A stretch of DNA of 64,000 bases from Bacillota bacterium (GTDB lineage Bacteria > Bacillota > Clostridia > Lachnospirales > Lachnospiraceae): contig JAEWCQ010000016.1 in assembly GCA_023390555.1 (NCBI GenBank), positions 310,001 through 374,000 of the forward strand. Direction: 5' to 3'. Both the position numbers and the translations under genes were made by a program. The notes under the pieces are model-generated. The model was not told the DNA's origin. It worked only from the letters and a program-made list of their open reading frames with translations, and ran no database searches. This document shows positions 26,926 to 34,739 of this stretch, one piece after another (position 1 is the stretch's first letter; each line of letters starts with the position of its first letter).

Positions 26926-28320
26926 ATGGAAATGCTGCCAGAGGATTTTTTAGAGCGAATGGAACAGATGCTTGGAACGGAGTATCCGCATTTTTTGGAA
27001 AGCTATGAGCAGGAAAAATATCAGGCACTGCGGATGAATCCGTTAAAAGGAGACAGAGAGAGGTTTCTGCAAAAGATGCCGTTTGATCTGACACCTGTAC
27101 CATGGGCAGAGGACGGGTACTATTATGACAGAATGAACAGACCGGGAAGGCATCCCTATCATGAAGCCGGGGTCTATTATATACAGGAACCGAGTGCAAT
27201 GGCACCGGCAGAGTATCTAAAGGCGCGTCCGGGAGAATACATTCTGGACCTCTGCGCGGCGCCGGGTGGGAAAAGTACACAGATTGCGGCAAAGATGCAG
27301 GGGCAGGGCATCCTGTTTTGCAACGAGATTCGTCCCGCAAGAGCAAAAATCCTTTCAGAAAATGTAGAGCGGATGGGAATCAGGAATGCGGTAGTGACCA
27401 ATGAAACACCGCAGAATTTAAAAGAGAGATTTCCGGAATTTTTTGATCGTATTCTGGTGGATGCACCGTGCTCCGGTGAGGGAATGTTTCGAAAGAAGGA
27501 AGAGGCAGGCAGCGAATGGAGTCTGGAAAATGTCAGAATCTGTGCGGGCAGACAGGATGAAATCCTTTCCTGCGCGGACGTGATGCTTCGGCCGGGAGGA
27601 TGTCTCGTCTATTCAACGTGTACGTTTGCACCGGATGAAAATGAAGGCAGTATCAGCCGATTTCTGGAGCAGCATCCGGACTATGAGATTGTACCGGTGC
27701 AAAAGGCCAAAGGAATGGCAGACGGCAATCCGGAATGGACGGAAGAACCGGCAGCAGGTATTCGGAATACAATTCGGCTGTGGCCGCATAAGCTGCATGG
27801 AGAGGGACATTACCTTGCGGTTTTAAGAAAATCCGGTTCGCTTGAGCCCGGCAGTCACGGATACAGCAGAAATGGCGAAGAAAAGGGAATCACCGAAAAA
27901 GATTGCAGAGAATATGTGGCATTTCGGGAAGAGTGCGTCCGTACCAGTCTGGAGGGAAAACTGCTTAAATTTGGGGAACAGCTCTATCTGGCGCCGGAGA
28001 ATCTGCCGTCTTTGAAGGGGCTGAAGGTGCTTCGTCCGGGGCTGCATCTTGGAACATTAAAAAAGAACCGCTTTGAGCCTTCCCATGCGCTGGCGTTGGC
28101 ACTTCGTCCGGAGGAGGTATATCATACCGCTGACCTGCCGGCAGATGGAAATGTGATTTACGAGTATCTGAACGGTCAGACGTTTTCCCTGGAAGGGGAA
28201 AAGGGATGGTATCTGATGACCGTGGACGGGTACAGCATCGGCTGGGGAAAACTGGCTGGAAACGTCATGAAGAATCATTACCCGAAGGGACTTCGGATCA
28301 ATAGTCCGAGCAGAATATAA
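26926..28320 (+). CDS. RsmF/RsmB-family rRNA m5C methyltransferase
   Basis: A 464-residue SAM-dependent RNA cytosine-5 methyltransferase. The SAM-binding region is ILDLCAAPGGKSTQIA. The two catalytic cysteines are Cys182 in DAPCSGEGMFRK and Cys232 in STCTF, the arrangement of NSUN/RsmF enzymes. The DAPCSGEGMFRK form and a C-terminal PUA-like extension (about residues 300-464) are typical of RsmF of Firmicutes, which methylates 16S rRNA. It starts 27 nt after the GTPase-NYN gene with an AGGAGCAAACGAGG site, so the two ribosome-directed proteins are very likely co-expressed. The exact 16S position modified is not readable. Confidence 0.9.
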   Translation: MEMLPEDFLERMEQMLGTEYPHFLESYEQEKYQALRMNPLKGDRERFLQKMPFDLTPVPWAEDGYYYDRMNRPGRHPYHEAGVYYIQEPSAMAPAEYLKARPGEYILDLCAAPGGKSTQIAAKMQGQGILFCNEIRPARAKILSENVERMGIRNAVVTNETPQNLKERFPEFFDRILVDAPCSGEGMFRKKEEAGSEWSLENVRICAGRQDEILSCADVMLRPGGCLVYSTCTFAPDENEGSISRFLEQHPDYEIVPVQKAKGMADGNPEWTEEPAAGIRNTIRLWPHKLHGEGHYLAVLRKSGSLEPGSHGYSRNGEEKGITEKDCREYVAFREECVRTSLEGKLLKFGEQLYLAPENLPSLKGLKVLRPGLHLGTLKKNRFEPSHALALALRPEEVYHTADLPADGNVIYEYLNGQTFSLEGEKGWYLMTVDGYSIGWGKLAGNVMKNHYPKGLRINSPSRI

Positions 28321-28358
28321 GAGAACTGTCAGGTAAGGTGAAAGAAGAGGATGGTCAA

Positions 28359-29471
28359 ATGAAGGATTACAAACTGGATGAAATTGAGGAATTACATGTT
28401 TATGGAAGAACCGGCGGAACAATCCAGCCGCTGACACTTTTTTGGACAGCCAGCGGAATCGAAATAACGGTAAAAGCAACGGAAGTATGGATTGAGGTGG
28501 AAGCCGATTTCGCAGAATATGAGCCTTGGATCAGTGTAACGGTCGATGGAGCGGTCATCAGCAGACAGATGCTGGTGAAAGGGCGCTACTGGCTTCCGGT
28601 TGTACGCCAGATGGACAGGGAAACCGTTCGGACGATCCGTATTTTAAGGGAAATACAGGCCATGAGCGGAGATTCGGATTGCATGCTTCGTATCCATGGA
28701 ATACGAATGGACGGAGAATTCTGCCCTGTTTCCAAAAAGGCAGGAAAAATAGAATTTATCGGTGACAGTATTACATCGGGTGAGGGAACGATTGGAGCCA
28801 GACAGGAGATGAACTGGAATTCCATGGTATTCAGTGCGGTATACGACTATCCGGTATTGACGGCAGATGCACTGAATCTGGATTATCATGTCATTTCGCA
28901 GAGCGGCTGGGGCGTGTTGTCCAGCTGGGACGGGAATCCGAAATGCAATATCCCTTCTTATTATGAAAAGGTCTGCGGTCTGCTTTCGGGCAGGCAGAAT
29001 CAGGAACTGGGCGCTTTCGAAGCGTATGATTTTGCTTCCTGGCAGCCGGATGTCGTCGTCATCTGTCTTGGAACAAACGATGCGTCAGCGTTTGTTCAGC
29101 CTCCGCAGTATATAGAAGAGGAAACCGGAAAGCTGTTCGACCAGAAGAAAAAGGAAGACGGTACCTTTGAGGAATTCTCCGCGTGCAGATTACAGGATGC
29201 AATTAAGGCATTTCTCGGAAAGGTCAGACACTTTAATTCGTCCGCACACATCCTTTGGGGATACGGGATGATGGACCTGTCTATCAATGAGATCATTGTG
29301 GAAGCTGTGCAGAGCTATCGGAACGAGACCGGAGACGAAAATGTATCCACGCTTCAGCTGCCGCTTATGGAGAAAGATACCGTGGGTTCGAGAGAGCATC
29401 CGGGTGTGCTGTGCCATAGAAGCTTTGCACAAGCACTGACAGCGGAGGTTGCGAAGTATCTGAAAAAATAA
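28359..29471 (+). CDS. SGNH-type carbohydrate esterase, CE2-like
   Basis: A 370-residue intracellular (no signal peptide) two-domain esterase: an N-terminal jelly roll (about 1-120) and a C-terminal SGNH hydrolase. Block I is FIGDSIT with Ser137, the Gly is in SQSGWG, block III is CLGTND, and the catalytic His is His347 in EHPG. The residue three before that His is Ser rather than the usual Asp; CE2 acetyl esterases are known for a Ser-His dyad, which fits. ATG 28359 (AAGAGGA upstream) is preferred over GTG 28338. It follows RsmF by 38 nt and ends at a terminator. Deacetylation of a sugar is the likely reaction; substrate unknown. Confidence 0.83.
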   Translation: MKDYKLDEIEELHVYGRTGGTIQPLTLFWTASGIEITVKATEVWIEVEADFAEYEPWISVTVDGAVISRQMLVKGRYWLPVVRQMDRETVRTIRILREIQAMSGDSDCMLRIHGIRMDGEFCPVSKKAGKIEFIGDSITSGEGTIGARQEMNWNSMVFSAVYDYPVLTADALNLDYHVISQSGWGVLSSWDGNPKCNIPSYYEKVCGLLSGRQNQELGAFEAYDFASWQPDVVVICLGTNDASAFVQPPQYIEEETGKLFDQKKKEDGTFEEFSACRLQDAIKAFLGKVRHFNSSAHILWGYGMMDLSINEIIVEAVQSYRNETGDENVSTLQLPLMEKDTVGSREHPGVLCHRSFAQALTAEVAKYLKK

Positions 29472-29478
29472 TTTCTGC

Positions 29479-29506
29479 TTGACTTTTTCGGAAAATTTAT
29501 TATAAA
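29479..29506 (+). promoter_or_regulatory. Promoter-like element before the MFS gene
   Basis: -35 TTGACT (29479-29484), 16-bp spacer, TATAAA (29501-29506). It begins just after the esterase stop and points into the terminator hairpin at 29526-29562, so transcripts from it would meet that hairpin within about 50 nt. Confidence 0.55.
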
Positions 29507-29525
29507 ATACAGGCAGTCGAGTAGC

Positions 29526-29562
29526 AAAAAGCGTAAATCCAGATTTGGATTTGCGCTTTTTT
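29526..29562. terminator. Rho-independent terminator
   Basis: Perfect 15-bp stem AAAAAGCGTAAATCC / GGATTTGCGCTTTTT with a 6-nt loop and T-run. It ends the esterase operon and may also attenuate the promoter at 29479. Confidence 0.9.
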
Positions 29563-29645
29563 GTTTTAAATTTAGAAAGCATCTTGTTACATTAACGTGT
29601 GCAGGCTTTGGCTTTCCTATCGGATAAAATATAGGAGAAATCGAT

Positions 29646-30863
29646 ATGAATGAGAAAAAGAAACATGTATATGCAGTTGCAACGGTGCTGTCCCTGTTTG
29701 CAATGGGACAGATTCCCGGTAGCATTGATGCTGCAATCAGTAAAATAGCGGAAGCGTTTCAGCTGTCTTCCACGACAGCGTTGTATGTCACAACCGTTGC
29801 ATCTCTTGCGAGTGTCGTATTCAGTCTTGTCACAGGATATGTGGCAGGAAAAAAGATCGGATACCGGAAGCTGATTATCCTGTGTGCAGCCGTTGAGCTG
29901 ATCGGTGCACTGCTTCCCTTCTTTGCAACAGGATTTCCGGCGGTTCTTGTCATGAGAGCATTCTTCGGAATCGGGTTCGGCGGAATTATGAGTATGGAAA
30001 ATACGGTTGCTTCACTGATCATACCGGAGGAAAAACGGCCCGGAGTCCTTGGAATGGCAATGTTCTGTGGGTTTGGAGCAAACTGCCTGCTCCAGTTTGT
30101 GGGAGGTCTGCTGGCTGATAAAGCATGGAATTATGTATTCCTCACCCACCTGTTTTTACTGATTCCATTTGTGATCATTCTGATATGCTGTCCCAAAATG
30201 GAAAGCAGCGCCGATTTGACAAAGTCATCCGTTCATGAGGGGGCGGAAACGAAAAAAAATGGGAAACTGAATGCGGCTGCAGTTGGAATGAGTATTGTCA
30301 TGATGGTTGTCGGCATTCTAATTGCCCCGCTTTTGATCGGCTGCTCGTTTCTCAGTGCCCGCATCATCGATTCTGCAACAGTGGCAGGCATTGTAGCGGT
30401 TTGCTTTTCCTTTGGCTGTATGGTGGGAGGAATCAGTTTTTCCAGGCTGTATGGAGTATTCAAACGCCATTGTATCTCCGTGTTTTTACTGGTTGCAGCG
30501 GTTGGGCTGATCGGATGTGCACTGACGAGAAATATCATGATGCTCTGCATCCTGATTTTTGTCAGCGGCTTCGGATTTTCATTAATCCAGTCTTCGATTA
30601 TGATGGTCATTGGTCTCGTTTCAACAAAGAATCAGGTTTCGATGGCATCCGCGCTCATGATGTCCCTGTTTAACCTGGGAATGTTTTTCTCCGGCCTCTT
30701 TGAGAAATTTGTCGGTGTATTTACCGGAGATGTCCTGTATTCTCCGCTATATATTGGAGCGCTTGCCTATCTGGTAATGGCTGTACTGCTCTTTATCCGC
30801 AGTCCGTTCCCGAATAAGACACTTGCCGGGGCACTTATGGAAACCGAAGGTGAACAGAGCTAA
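29646..30863 (+). CDS. MFS transporter
   Basis: A 405-residue major facilitator with 12 predicted membrane spans. The loop 2-3 motif appears as GYVAGKKIGYRKLII near residues 64-78, and a second-half loop SRLYGVFKRHC marks the pseudo-repeat. The N-terminus contains the conserved QIPGSIDAAISKIAEAF stretch. The family is broad, and the substrate (drug, sugar or metabolite) cannot be told from sequence. An AGGAGAAATCGAT site precedes the ATG. The gene stands alone between a terminator and the carD gene. Confidence 0.85.
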   Translation: MNEKKKHVYAVATVLSLFAMGQIPGSIDAAISKIAEAFQLSSTTALYVTTVASLASVVFSLVTGYVAGKKIGYRKLIILCAAVELIGALLPFFATGFPAVLVMRAFFGIGFGGIMSMENTVASLIIPEEKRPGVLGMAMFCGFGANCLLQFVGGLLADKAWNYVFLTHLFLLIPFVIILICCPKMESSADLTKSSVHEGAETKKNGKLNAAAVGMSIVMMVVGILIAPLLIGCSFLSARIIDSATVAGIVAVCFSFGCMVGGISFSRLYGVFKRHCISVFLLVAAVGLIGCALTRNIMMLCILIFVSGFGFSLIQSSIMMVIGLVSTKNQVSMASALMMSLFNLGMFFSGLFEKFVGVFTGDVLYSPLYIGALAYLVMAVLLFIRSPFPNKTLAGALMETEGEQS

Positions 30864-31013
30864 TTTCGGTGTATCTGTCAGTGTTTCTTATAGAAAAATA
30901 TACAAAAGAAGTGGAAAAGAGATTGGGGATAATCACGAAATATTAACAAAAATCGGATTTTTCCGTACAAAACTGAAAAATTCTGTTAAAATAAGATAAG
31001 AAAGAAAAAACAG

Positions 31014-31045
31014 AATCCGCTTTGTCTTCCGCAGAAGAGCGGATT
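31014..31045 (+). promoter_or_regulatory. 5' leader hairpin upstream of the CarD gene
   Basis: Inverted repeat AATCCGCT / AGCGGATT (8-bp perfect stem, 16-nt loop) ending 29 nt before the TTG start. No T-run follows, so it is more likely a stability or translation element than a terminator. Confidence 0.45.
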
Positions 31046-31074
31046 TGCGGAATATCAGAAAGCAGGTAAAAGAT

Positions 31075-31584
31075 TTGTTTGAGATCGGAGAATATATTAT
31101 TTATGGGGTTAACGGAGTCTGTAAAGTGGAGCATATCGGTACGGTGAAGCTGTCCGGAGTTGCAAAAGACAGATTGTATTACACCTTACGACCGGTCAGT
31201 GAGAGGGAGGGTGTCATTTATACCCCTGTGGATAATAAAAAAATAACCATGCGGCCGATTCTGACACAGAGGGAAGCTGAGGAGTTACTAAAAGACATTC
31301 AGGAGATAGACAGTATCTGGGTAAGCGATGATAAGGCCCGCGATACGATTTACAAACAGGCGATGCAAAAATGTGAGACCAGAGAGTGGGTCCGGATGAT
31401 CAAGACGCTTTATCTGCGCAAGAAGACACGGCTTGCGGAGGGGAAGAAAATCACGGTAAGCGATGAAAAATATTATCGGCTTGCGCAGGAAAATCTCTAT
31501 AGTGAGCTGTCAATTGCACTCGGGATTCCAAAGGATCAGATGGAAGAATATATCAGGAAGTGTATCACAAAGAATGAATCATAA
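31075..31584 (+). CDS. CarD family transcriptional regulator
   Basis: A 169-residue CarD/CdnL/TRCF-RID regulator that binds the RNA polymerase beta subunit and modulates promoter opening. The N-terminal RID domain reads FEIGEYIIYGVNGVCKVEHIG with YYTLRPV and IYTPVDN; the C-terminal part is helical with LYLRKKTRLAEGKK. The start is taken as TTG 31075, because CarD proteins begin exactly at M-F-x-I-G-x-Y. Upstream in-frame codons (to 31045) lack a ribosome binding site and overlap the leader hairpin. A terminator follows. Direct targets are unknown. Confidence 0.88.
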   Translation: MFEIGEYIIYGVNGVCKVEHIGTVKLSGVAKDRLYYTLRPVSEREGVIYTPVDNKKITMRPILTQREAEELLKDIQEIDSIWVSDDKARDTIYKQAMQKCETREWVRMIKTLYLRKKTRLAEGKKITVSDEKYYRLAQENLYSELSIALGIPKDQMEEYIRKCITKNES

Positions 31585-31597
31585 GTTTACGCGGATG

Positions 31598-31637
31598 CGG
31601 ATATGGAGAGAAAAATTTCCATATCCGTGTTTTATTT
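31598..31637 (+). terminator. Rho-independent terminator of carD
   Basis: Stem CGGATATGGA / TCCATATCCG around an AT-rich loop followed by TGTTTTATTTTT. Confidence 0.85.
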
Positions 31638-31734
31638 TTGAAAATGTTGTAAAAACAACAGAAAAAATAAAAAATCTGTATTACAATCTTCCTAGAAAGA
31701 TAAGTTGATAAAATAGAAATCTGGAGGTCATACT

Positions 31735-32439
31735 ATGATAAGAAGAATTATAGAAATTAACGAAGAAAAGTGTAACGGCTGCGGAGCATGCGCATCTGCC
31801 TGTCAGGAGGGTGCAATTGAAATGGTAAACGGGAAGGCAAAGCTGATGCGGGATGACTACTGCGACGGTCTCGGTAATTGCCTGCCGGTCTGTCCGGCCG
31901 ATGCGATTCACTTCATAGAGCGGGAAGCAGCCGCATTTGATGAAGAAGCGGTAAAAGCAAAACAGACAGAACAGACGGAACAGAAGGTGCCGATGCACGG
32001 CTGTCCGGGAACACGTTCCAGACAGATTGTACGAAATGTTGTTCGCAACGTTTCCGAAGAAGTGCCGGGAAGACTCGAATCCGAGCTGATGCAGTGGCCG
32101 GTTCAGATTAAGCTTGTACCGGTAAAAGCCCCATATTTTGACGGTGCGAATCTTTTGGTCGCAGCAGACTGTACGGCGTATGCCTATGCGGATTTCCACC
32201 GGGAATTTATCCGTAACCGGATTACACTGATCGGTTGCCCAAAATTGGATATGGTGGATTATACAGAGAAACTGACCGAGATTATCGCCAATAATGACGT
32301 GCAGAGTGTAACCGTGGTAAGAATGGAAGTACCTTGCTGCGGCGGTATCGAAATGGCTGTAAAGGCGGCACTGCAGCAAAGCGGAAAATTTATTCCATGG
32401 CAGGTAGTCACCATCACAACAGACGGAAAAAAACGCTAA
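31735..32439 (+). CDS. 4Fe-4S ferredoxin-domain protein
   Basis: A 234-residue iron-sulphur protein. The N-terminal ferredoxin domain has a full cluster motif CNGCGACASACQEGAI (residues about 12-27). A second motif, CDGLGNCLPVCPADAI, has Leu in place of the second cysteine, so cluster II would have only three Cys ligands. The C-terminal part (about 105-225) contains CTAYAYADFHREF, LIGCPKLD and a conserved CCGGIEMAVKAA motif. Proteins of this kind are widespread in anaerobic Clostridia without an assigned reaction. It starts after an AGGTCATACT leader and is followed 45 nt later by ldh. An electron-carrier role is inference from the clusters. Confidence 0.82.
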   Translation: MIRRIIEINEEKCNGCGACASACQEGAIEMVNGKAKLMRDDYCDGLGNCLPVCPADAIHFIEREAAAFDEEAVKAKQTEQTEQKVPMHGCPGTRSRQIVRNVVRNVSEEVPGRLESELMQWPVQIKLVPVKAPYFDGANLLVAADCTAYAYADFHREFIRNRITLIGCPKLDMVDYTEKLTEIIANNDVQSVTVVRMEVPCCGGIEMAVKAALQQSGKFIPWQVVTITTDGKKR

Positions 32440-32484
32440 GCATGGAATCGGACAAATGAGAAAATGAAAAAAGGAGGAAAAAGT

Positions 32485-33435
32485 ATGAAAGAAGCAGTGA
32501 TTAACAGTAGAAAAGTAGTGATGATCGGGTGCGGATTCGTAGGGTCCGCTTCCGCTTTCGCATTGATGCAGAGCAGTCTGTTTTCTGAAATGGTATTGAT
32601 TGATGCGGATAAGGATCGGGCAGAGGGAGAGGCGATGGACATCAGTCACGGCGTCCCGTTCGCCCGTCCGATGAAAATCTATGCCGGGGGGTATGATGAC
32701 ATTACGGATGCGGCAATCGTTATCATCACTGCCGGAGCAAATCAGAAACCGGATGAGACCAGGCTGGATCTGGTAAACAAAAATGCGGCGATTATGCGTT
32801 CCATCATTTCAGAGATTACAAAACGAGAATTCGGCGGTATTCTTCTGGTCGTATCGAATCCTGTGGATATTCTGACTTATACTGCATTAAAACAGTCCGG
32901 ATATCCGGCGAACCGTGTGATCGGTTCCGGGACGGTTCTGGATACAGGGAGACTGAAATACGAAGTCGGAGAGCACCTTGGGGTTGACAGCCGCAGTGTA
33001 CATGCATTTATTATCGGAGAACACGGGGACAGCGAGCTGGCCGTATGGAGCAGTGCAACGGTATCCGGTCTTCCGATTAATGATTTTTGTGAGTTGCGGG
33101 GACACTTCAATCACGAAGAATCAACCGAGCGTATTTTTGAAAATGTAAAGAACAGTGCCTATGAGATTATTGAGAAAAAAAAGGCAACATACTATGGCAT
33201 TGCGATGGCAGTCCGCAGGATCTGTGAAGCGATTGTTCGGGATGAAAAGTCGATTCTTCCGGTATCTGTTTTTCTGGAGGGCGAATATGGGCTGAATGAT
33301 GTGGTTCTTAGTATGCCTGCCGTACTCGGTGCGAATGGTCTGGAAAAAATCATACCGGTATCTTTGGATGAGAAGGAATTGGAAAAACTCAGACAGTCTT
33401 CTGAGACGTTGAAAGAAATTATCGGCAATTTGTAA
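32485..33435 (+). CDS. ldh: L-lactate dehydrogenase
   Basis: A 316-residue NAD-dependent L-lactate dehydrogenase that reduces pyruvate to L-lactate in fermentation. Seen are the NAD-binding GCGFVGSASAF, GANQKPDETRLDLV with the LDH-type Gln (malate dehydrogenases have Arg there), the Asn in VSNPVD, the catalytic His in GEHGDSE and the GSGTVLDTGRLK segment. The frame is open from 32464, but ATG 32485 follows AAGGAGG at 7-8 nt. The 45-nt gap to the ferredoxin-like gene suggests co-transcription. Confidence 0.93.
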   Translation: MKEAVINSRKVVMIGCGFVGSASAFALMQSSLFSEMVLIDADKDRAEGEAMDISHGVPFARPMKIYAGGYDDITDAAIVIITAGANQKPDETRLDLVNKNAAIMRSIISEITKREFGGILLVVSNPVDILTYTALKQSGYPANRVIGSGTVLDTGRLKYEVGEHLGVDSRSVHAFIIGEHGDSELAVWSSATVSGLPINDFCELRGHFNHEESTERIFENVKNSAYEIIEKKKATYYGIAMAVRRICEAIVRDEKSILPVSVFLEGEYGLNDVVLSMPAVLGANGLEKIIPVSLDEKELEKLRQSSETLKEIIGNL

Positions 33436-33485
33436 GATTTTCCGTAAATAAATGAAACTAAATTGTATAAAATAAAGTCCATGCC

Positions 33486-33514
33486 TTGCAAATCAAAAAA
33501 TTACTGTATACAAT
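33486..33514 (+). promoter_or_regulatory. Sigma-A type promoter of pta
   Basis: -35 TTGCAA (33486-33491), 17-bp spacer, -10 TACAAT (33509-33514), 54 nt before the pta start codon. Confidence 0.65.
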
Positions 33515-33567
33515 AAAAAAACAGAGACAATAAAATTATATTTGAAAAAAGGTAGGGGATCATACGT

Positions 33568-34569
33568 ATGTTTGGTTTTGGACAGTTGATTAACATTTTA
33601 AAAAAGGATCCTAAGAAAATCGTATTTACCGATGGAAGGGATCCACGTATCCTGGAGGCTGCATCCAGACTTCTTGCAAGCAGCTTTCTGCATCCGATTC
33701 TGATCGGCGATCCGGATGAAATTGCAGCAGTTGCCGAAGAGAGCGGCTTTAATATCAGAGGTGCACAGATCATAGATCCGCGTAATTATGACAGACTGGA
33801 TGAAATGGTGGATTTGTTCTGTGAACTGCGAAAGAGCAAGGGTGTTACACCGGAACAGGCAAGAGAAGCACTTGGAAAAGCAAATTATTTTGGGACGATG
33901 CTGGTGAAGATGGGCATTGCAGATTCGCTTCTCGGCGGAGCCACCTACTCCACCGCAGAGACCGTAAGACCTGCGTTGCAGCTCGTGAAAACAAGACCGG
34001 GTAACAGCATTGTTTCCTCCTGTTTTATTCTGGTACGTCCATCTGCAACCGGTGAGAATGAAGTGCTGGCCATGGGAGACTGTGCCATCAATATTCATCC
34101 GTCAGAAGATGAACTGGTAGAGATTGCATTGGAAGTTTCGGACTGTGCAAAGATTTTTGGAATCGATCCGAAAGTTGCGTTCCTTAGCTACTCTACACTG
34201 GGAACCGGAAAGGGCGAAGATGTGGATAAAATGCGCAATGCCGCTAAAAAGACAAAGCAGAAAGCACCGAATCTTCCGATTGAGGGAGAGATTCAGTTTG
34301 ATGCTGCGGTGGCACCGAGAGTGGCACGTACGAAGTGCCCGGATTCGGAAGTGGCGGGACATGCCAATACGTTTATTTTCCCGGATATCAATGCCGGAAA
34401 TATTGGCTATAAGATTGCACAGCGTCTCGGCAATTTTGAAGCATACGGACCGATTCTGCTGGGCCTGAATGCACCGATCAACGATCTGTCCCGCGGATGC
34501 AACGCGGCAGAAGTATATTCGATGGCAATCATTACGGCTGCTTTGGCATCTGTACAAACAGGAGCATAA
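33568..34569 (+). CDS. pta: Phosphate acetyltransferase
   Basis: A 333-residue enzyme of the short (class I) Pta type: acetyl-CoA + phosphate to acetyl phosphate + CoA, the first step of the acetate-forming ATP pathway. Conserved segments are VFTDGRDPRILEAA, GTMLVKMGIADSLLGGATYSTAETVRPALQLV, LSYSTLGTGKG, GEIQFDAAVAPRVA and NTFIFPDINAGNIGYKIAQRLG. AGGTAGGGG precedes the ATG. No ackA gene is adjacent; the gene is monocistronic between its own promoter and terminator. A phosphotransbutyrylase is less likely given the full-length conserved Pta motifs. Confidence 0.93.
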   Translation: MFGFGQLINILKKDPKKIVFTDGRDPRILEAASRLLASSFLHPILIGDPDEIAAVAEESGFNIRGAQIIDPRNYDRLDEMVDLFCELRKSKGVTPEQAREALGKANYFGTMLVKMGIADSLLGGATYSTAETVRPALQLVKTRPGNSIVSSCFILVRPSATGENEVLAMGDCAINIHPSEDELVEIALEVSDCAKIFGIDPKVAFLSYSTLGTGKGEDVDKMRNAAKKTKQKAPNLPIEGEIQFDAAVAPRVARTKCPDSEVAGHANTFIFPDINAGNIGYKIAQRLGNFEAYGPILLGLNAPINDLSRGCNAAEVYSMAIITAALASVQTGA

Positions 34570-34584
34570 CAGGAGATACATTAC

Positions 34585-34625
34585 ATACCGTCAGCCGGAT
34601 GTTGTCCGGACTGGCGGTATTTTTT
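34585..34625 (+). terminator. Rho-independent terminator of pta
   Basis: Stem ATACCGTCAG.CCGGA / TCCGGACTGGCGGTAT followed by TTTTT. Confidence 0.9.
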
Positions 34626-34739
34626 GATTCTATAGGAAAGAACTTGTTGCATGAAAGTGTAACAGCTTCTGGTTTACATTTTTCCGGGAGTATACTATGA
34701 TTGTATTATAAAATAGAGGAAAAAGATGTAGGAACAGAT

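Noticed and set aside
34701..34739. N-terminal extension of the helicase from TTG 34701
   Set aside because: No ribosome binding site precedes the TTG, and TATTATAAAAT in this stretch looks like promoter sequence. ATG 34740 has AGGAACAGAT upstream.
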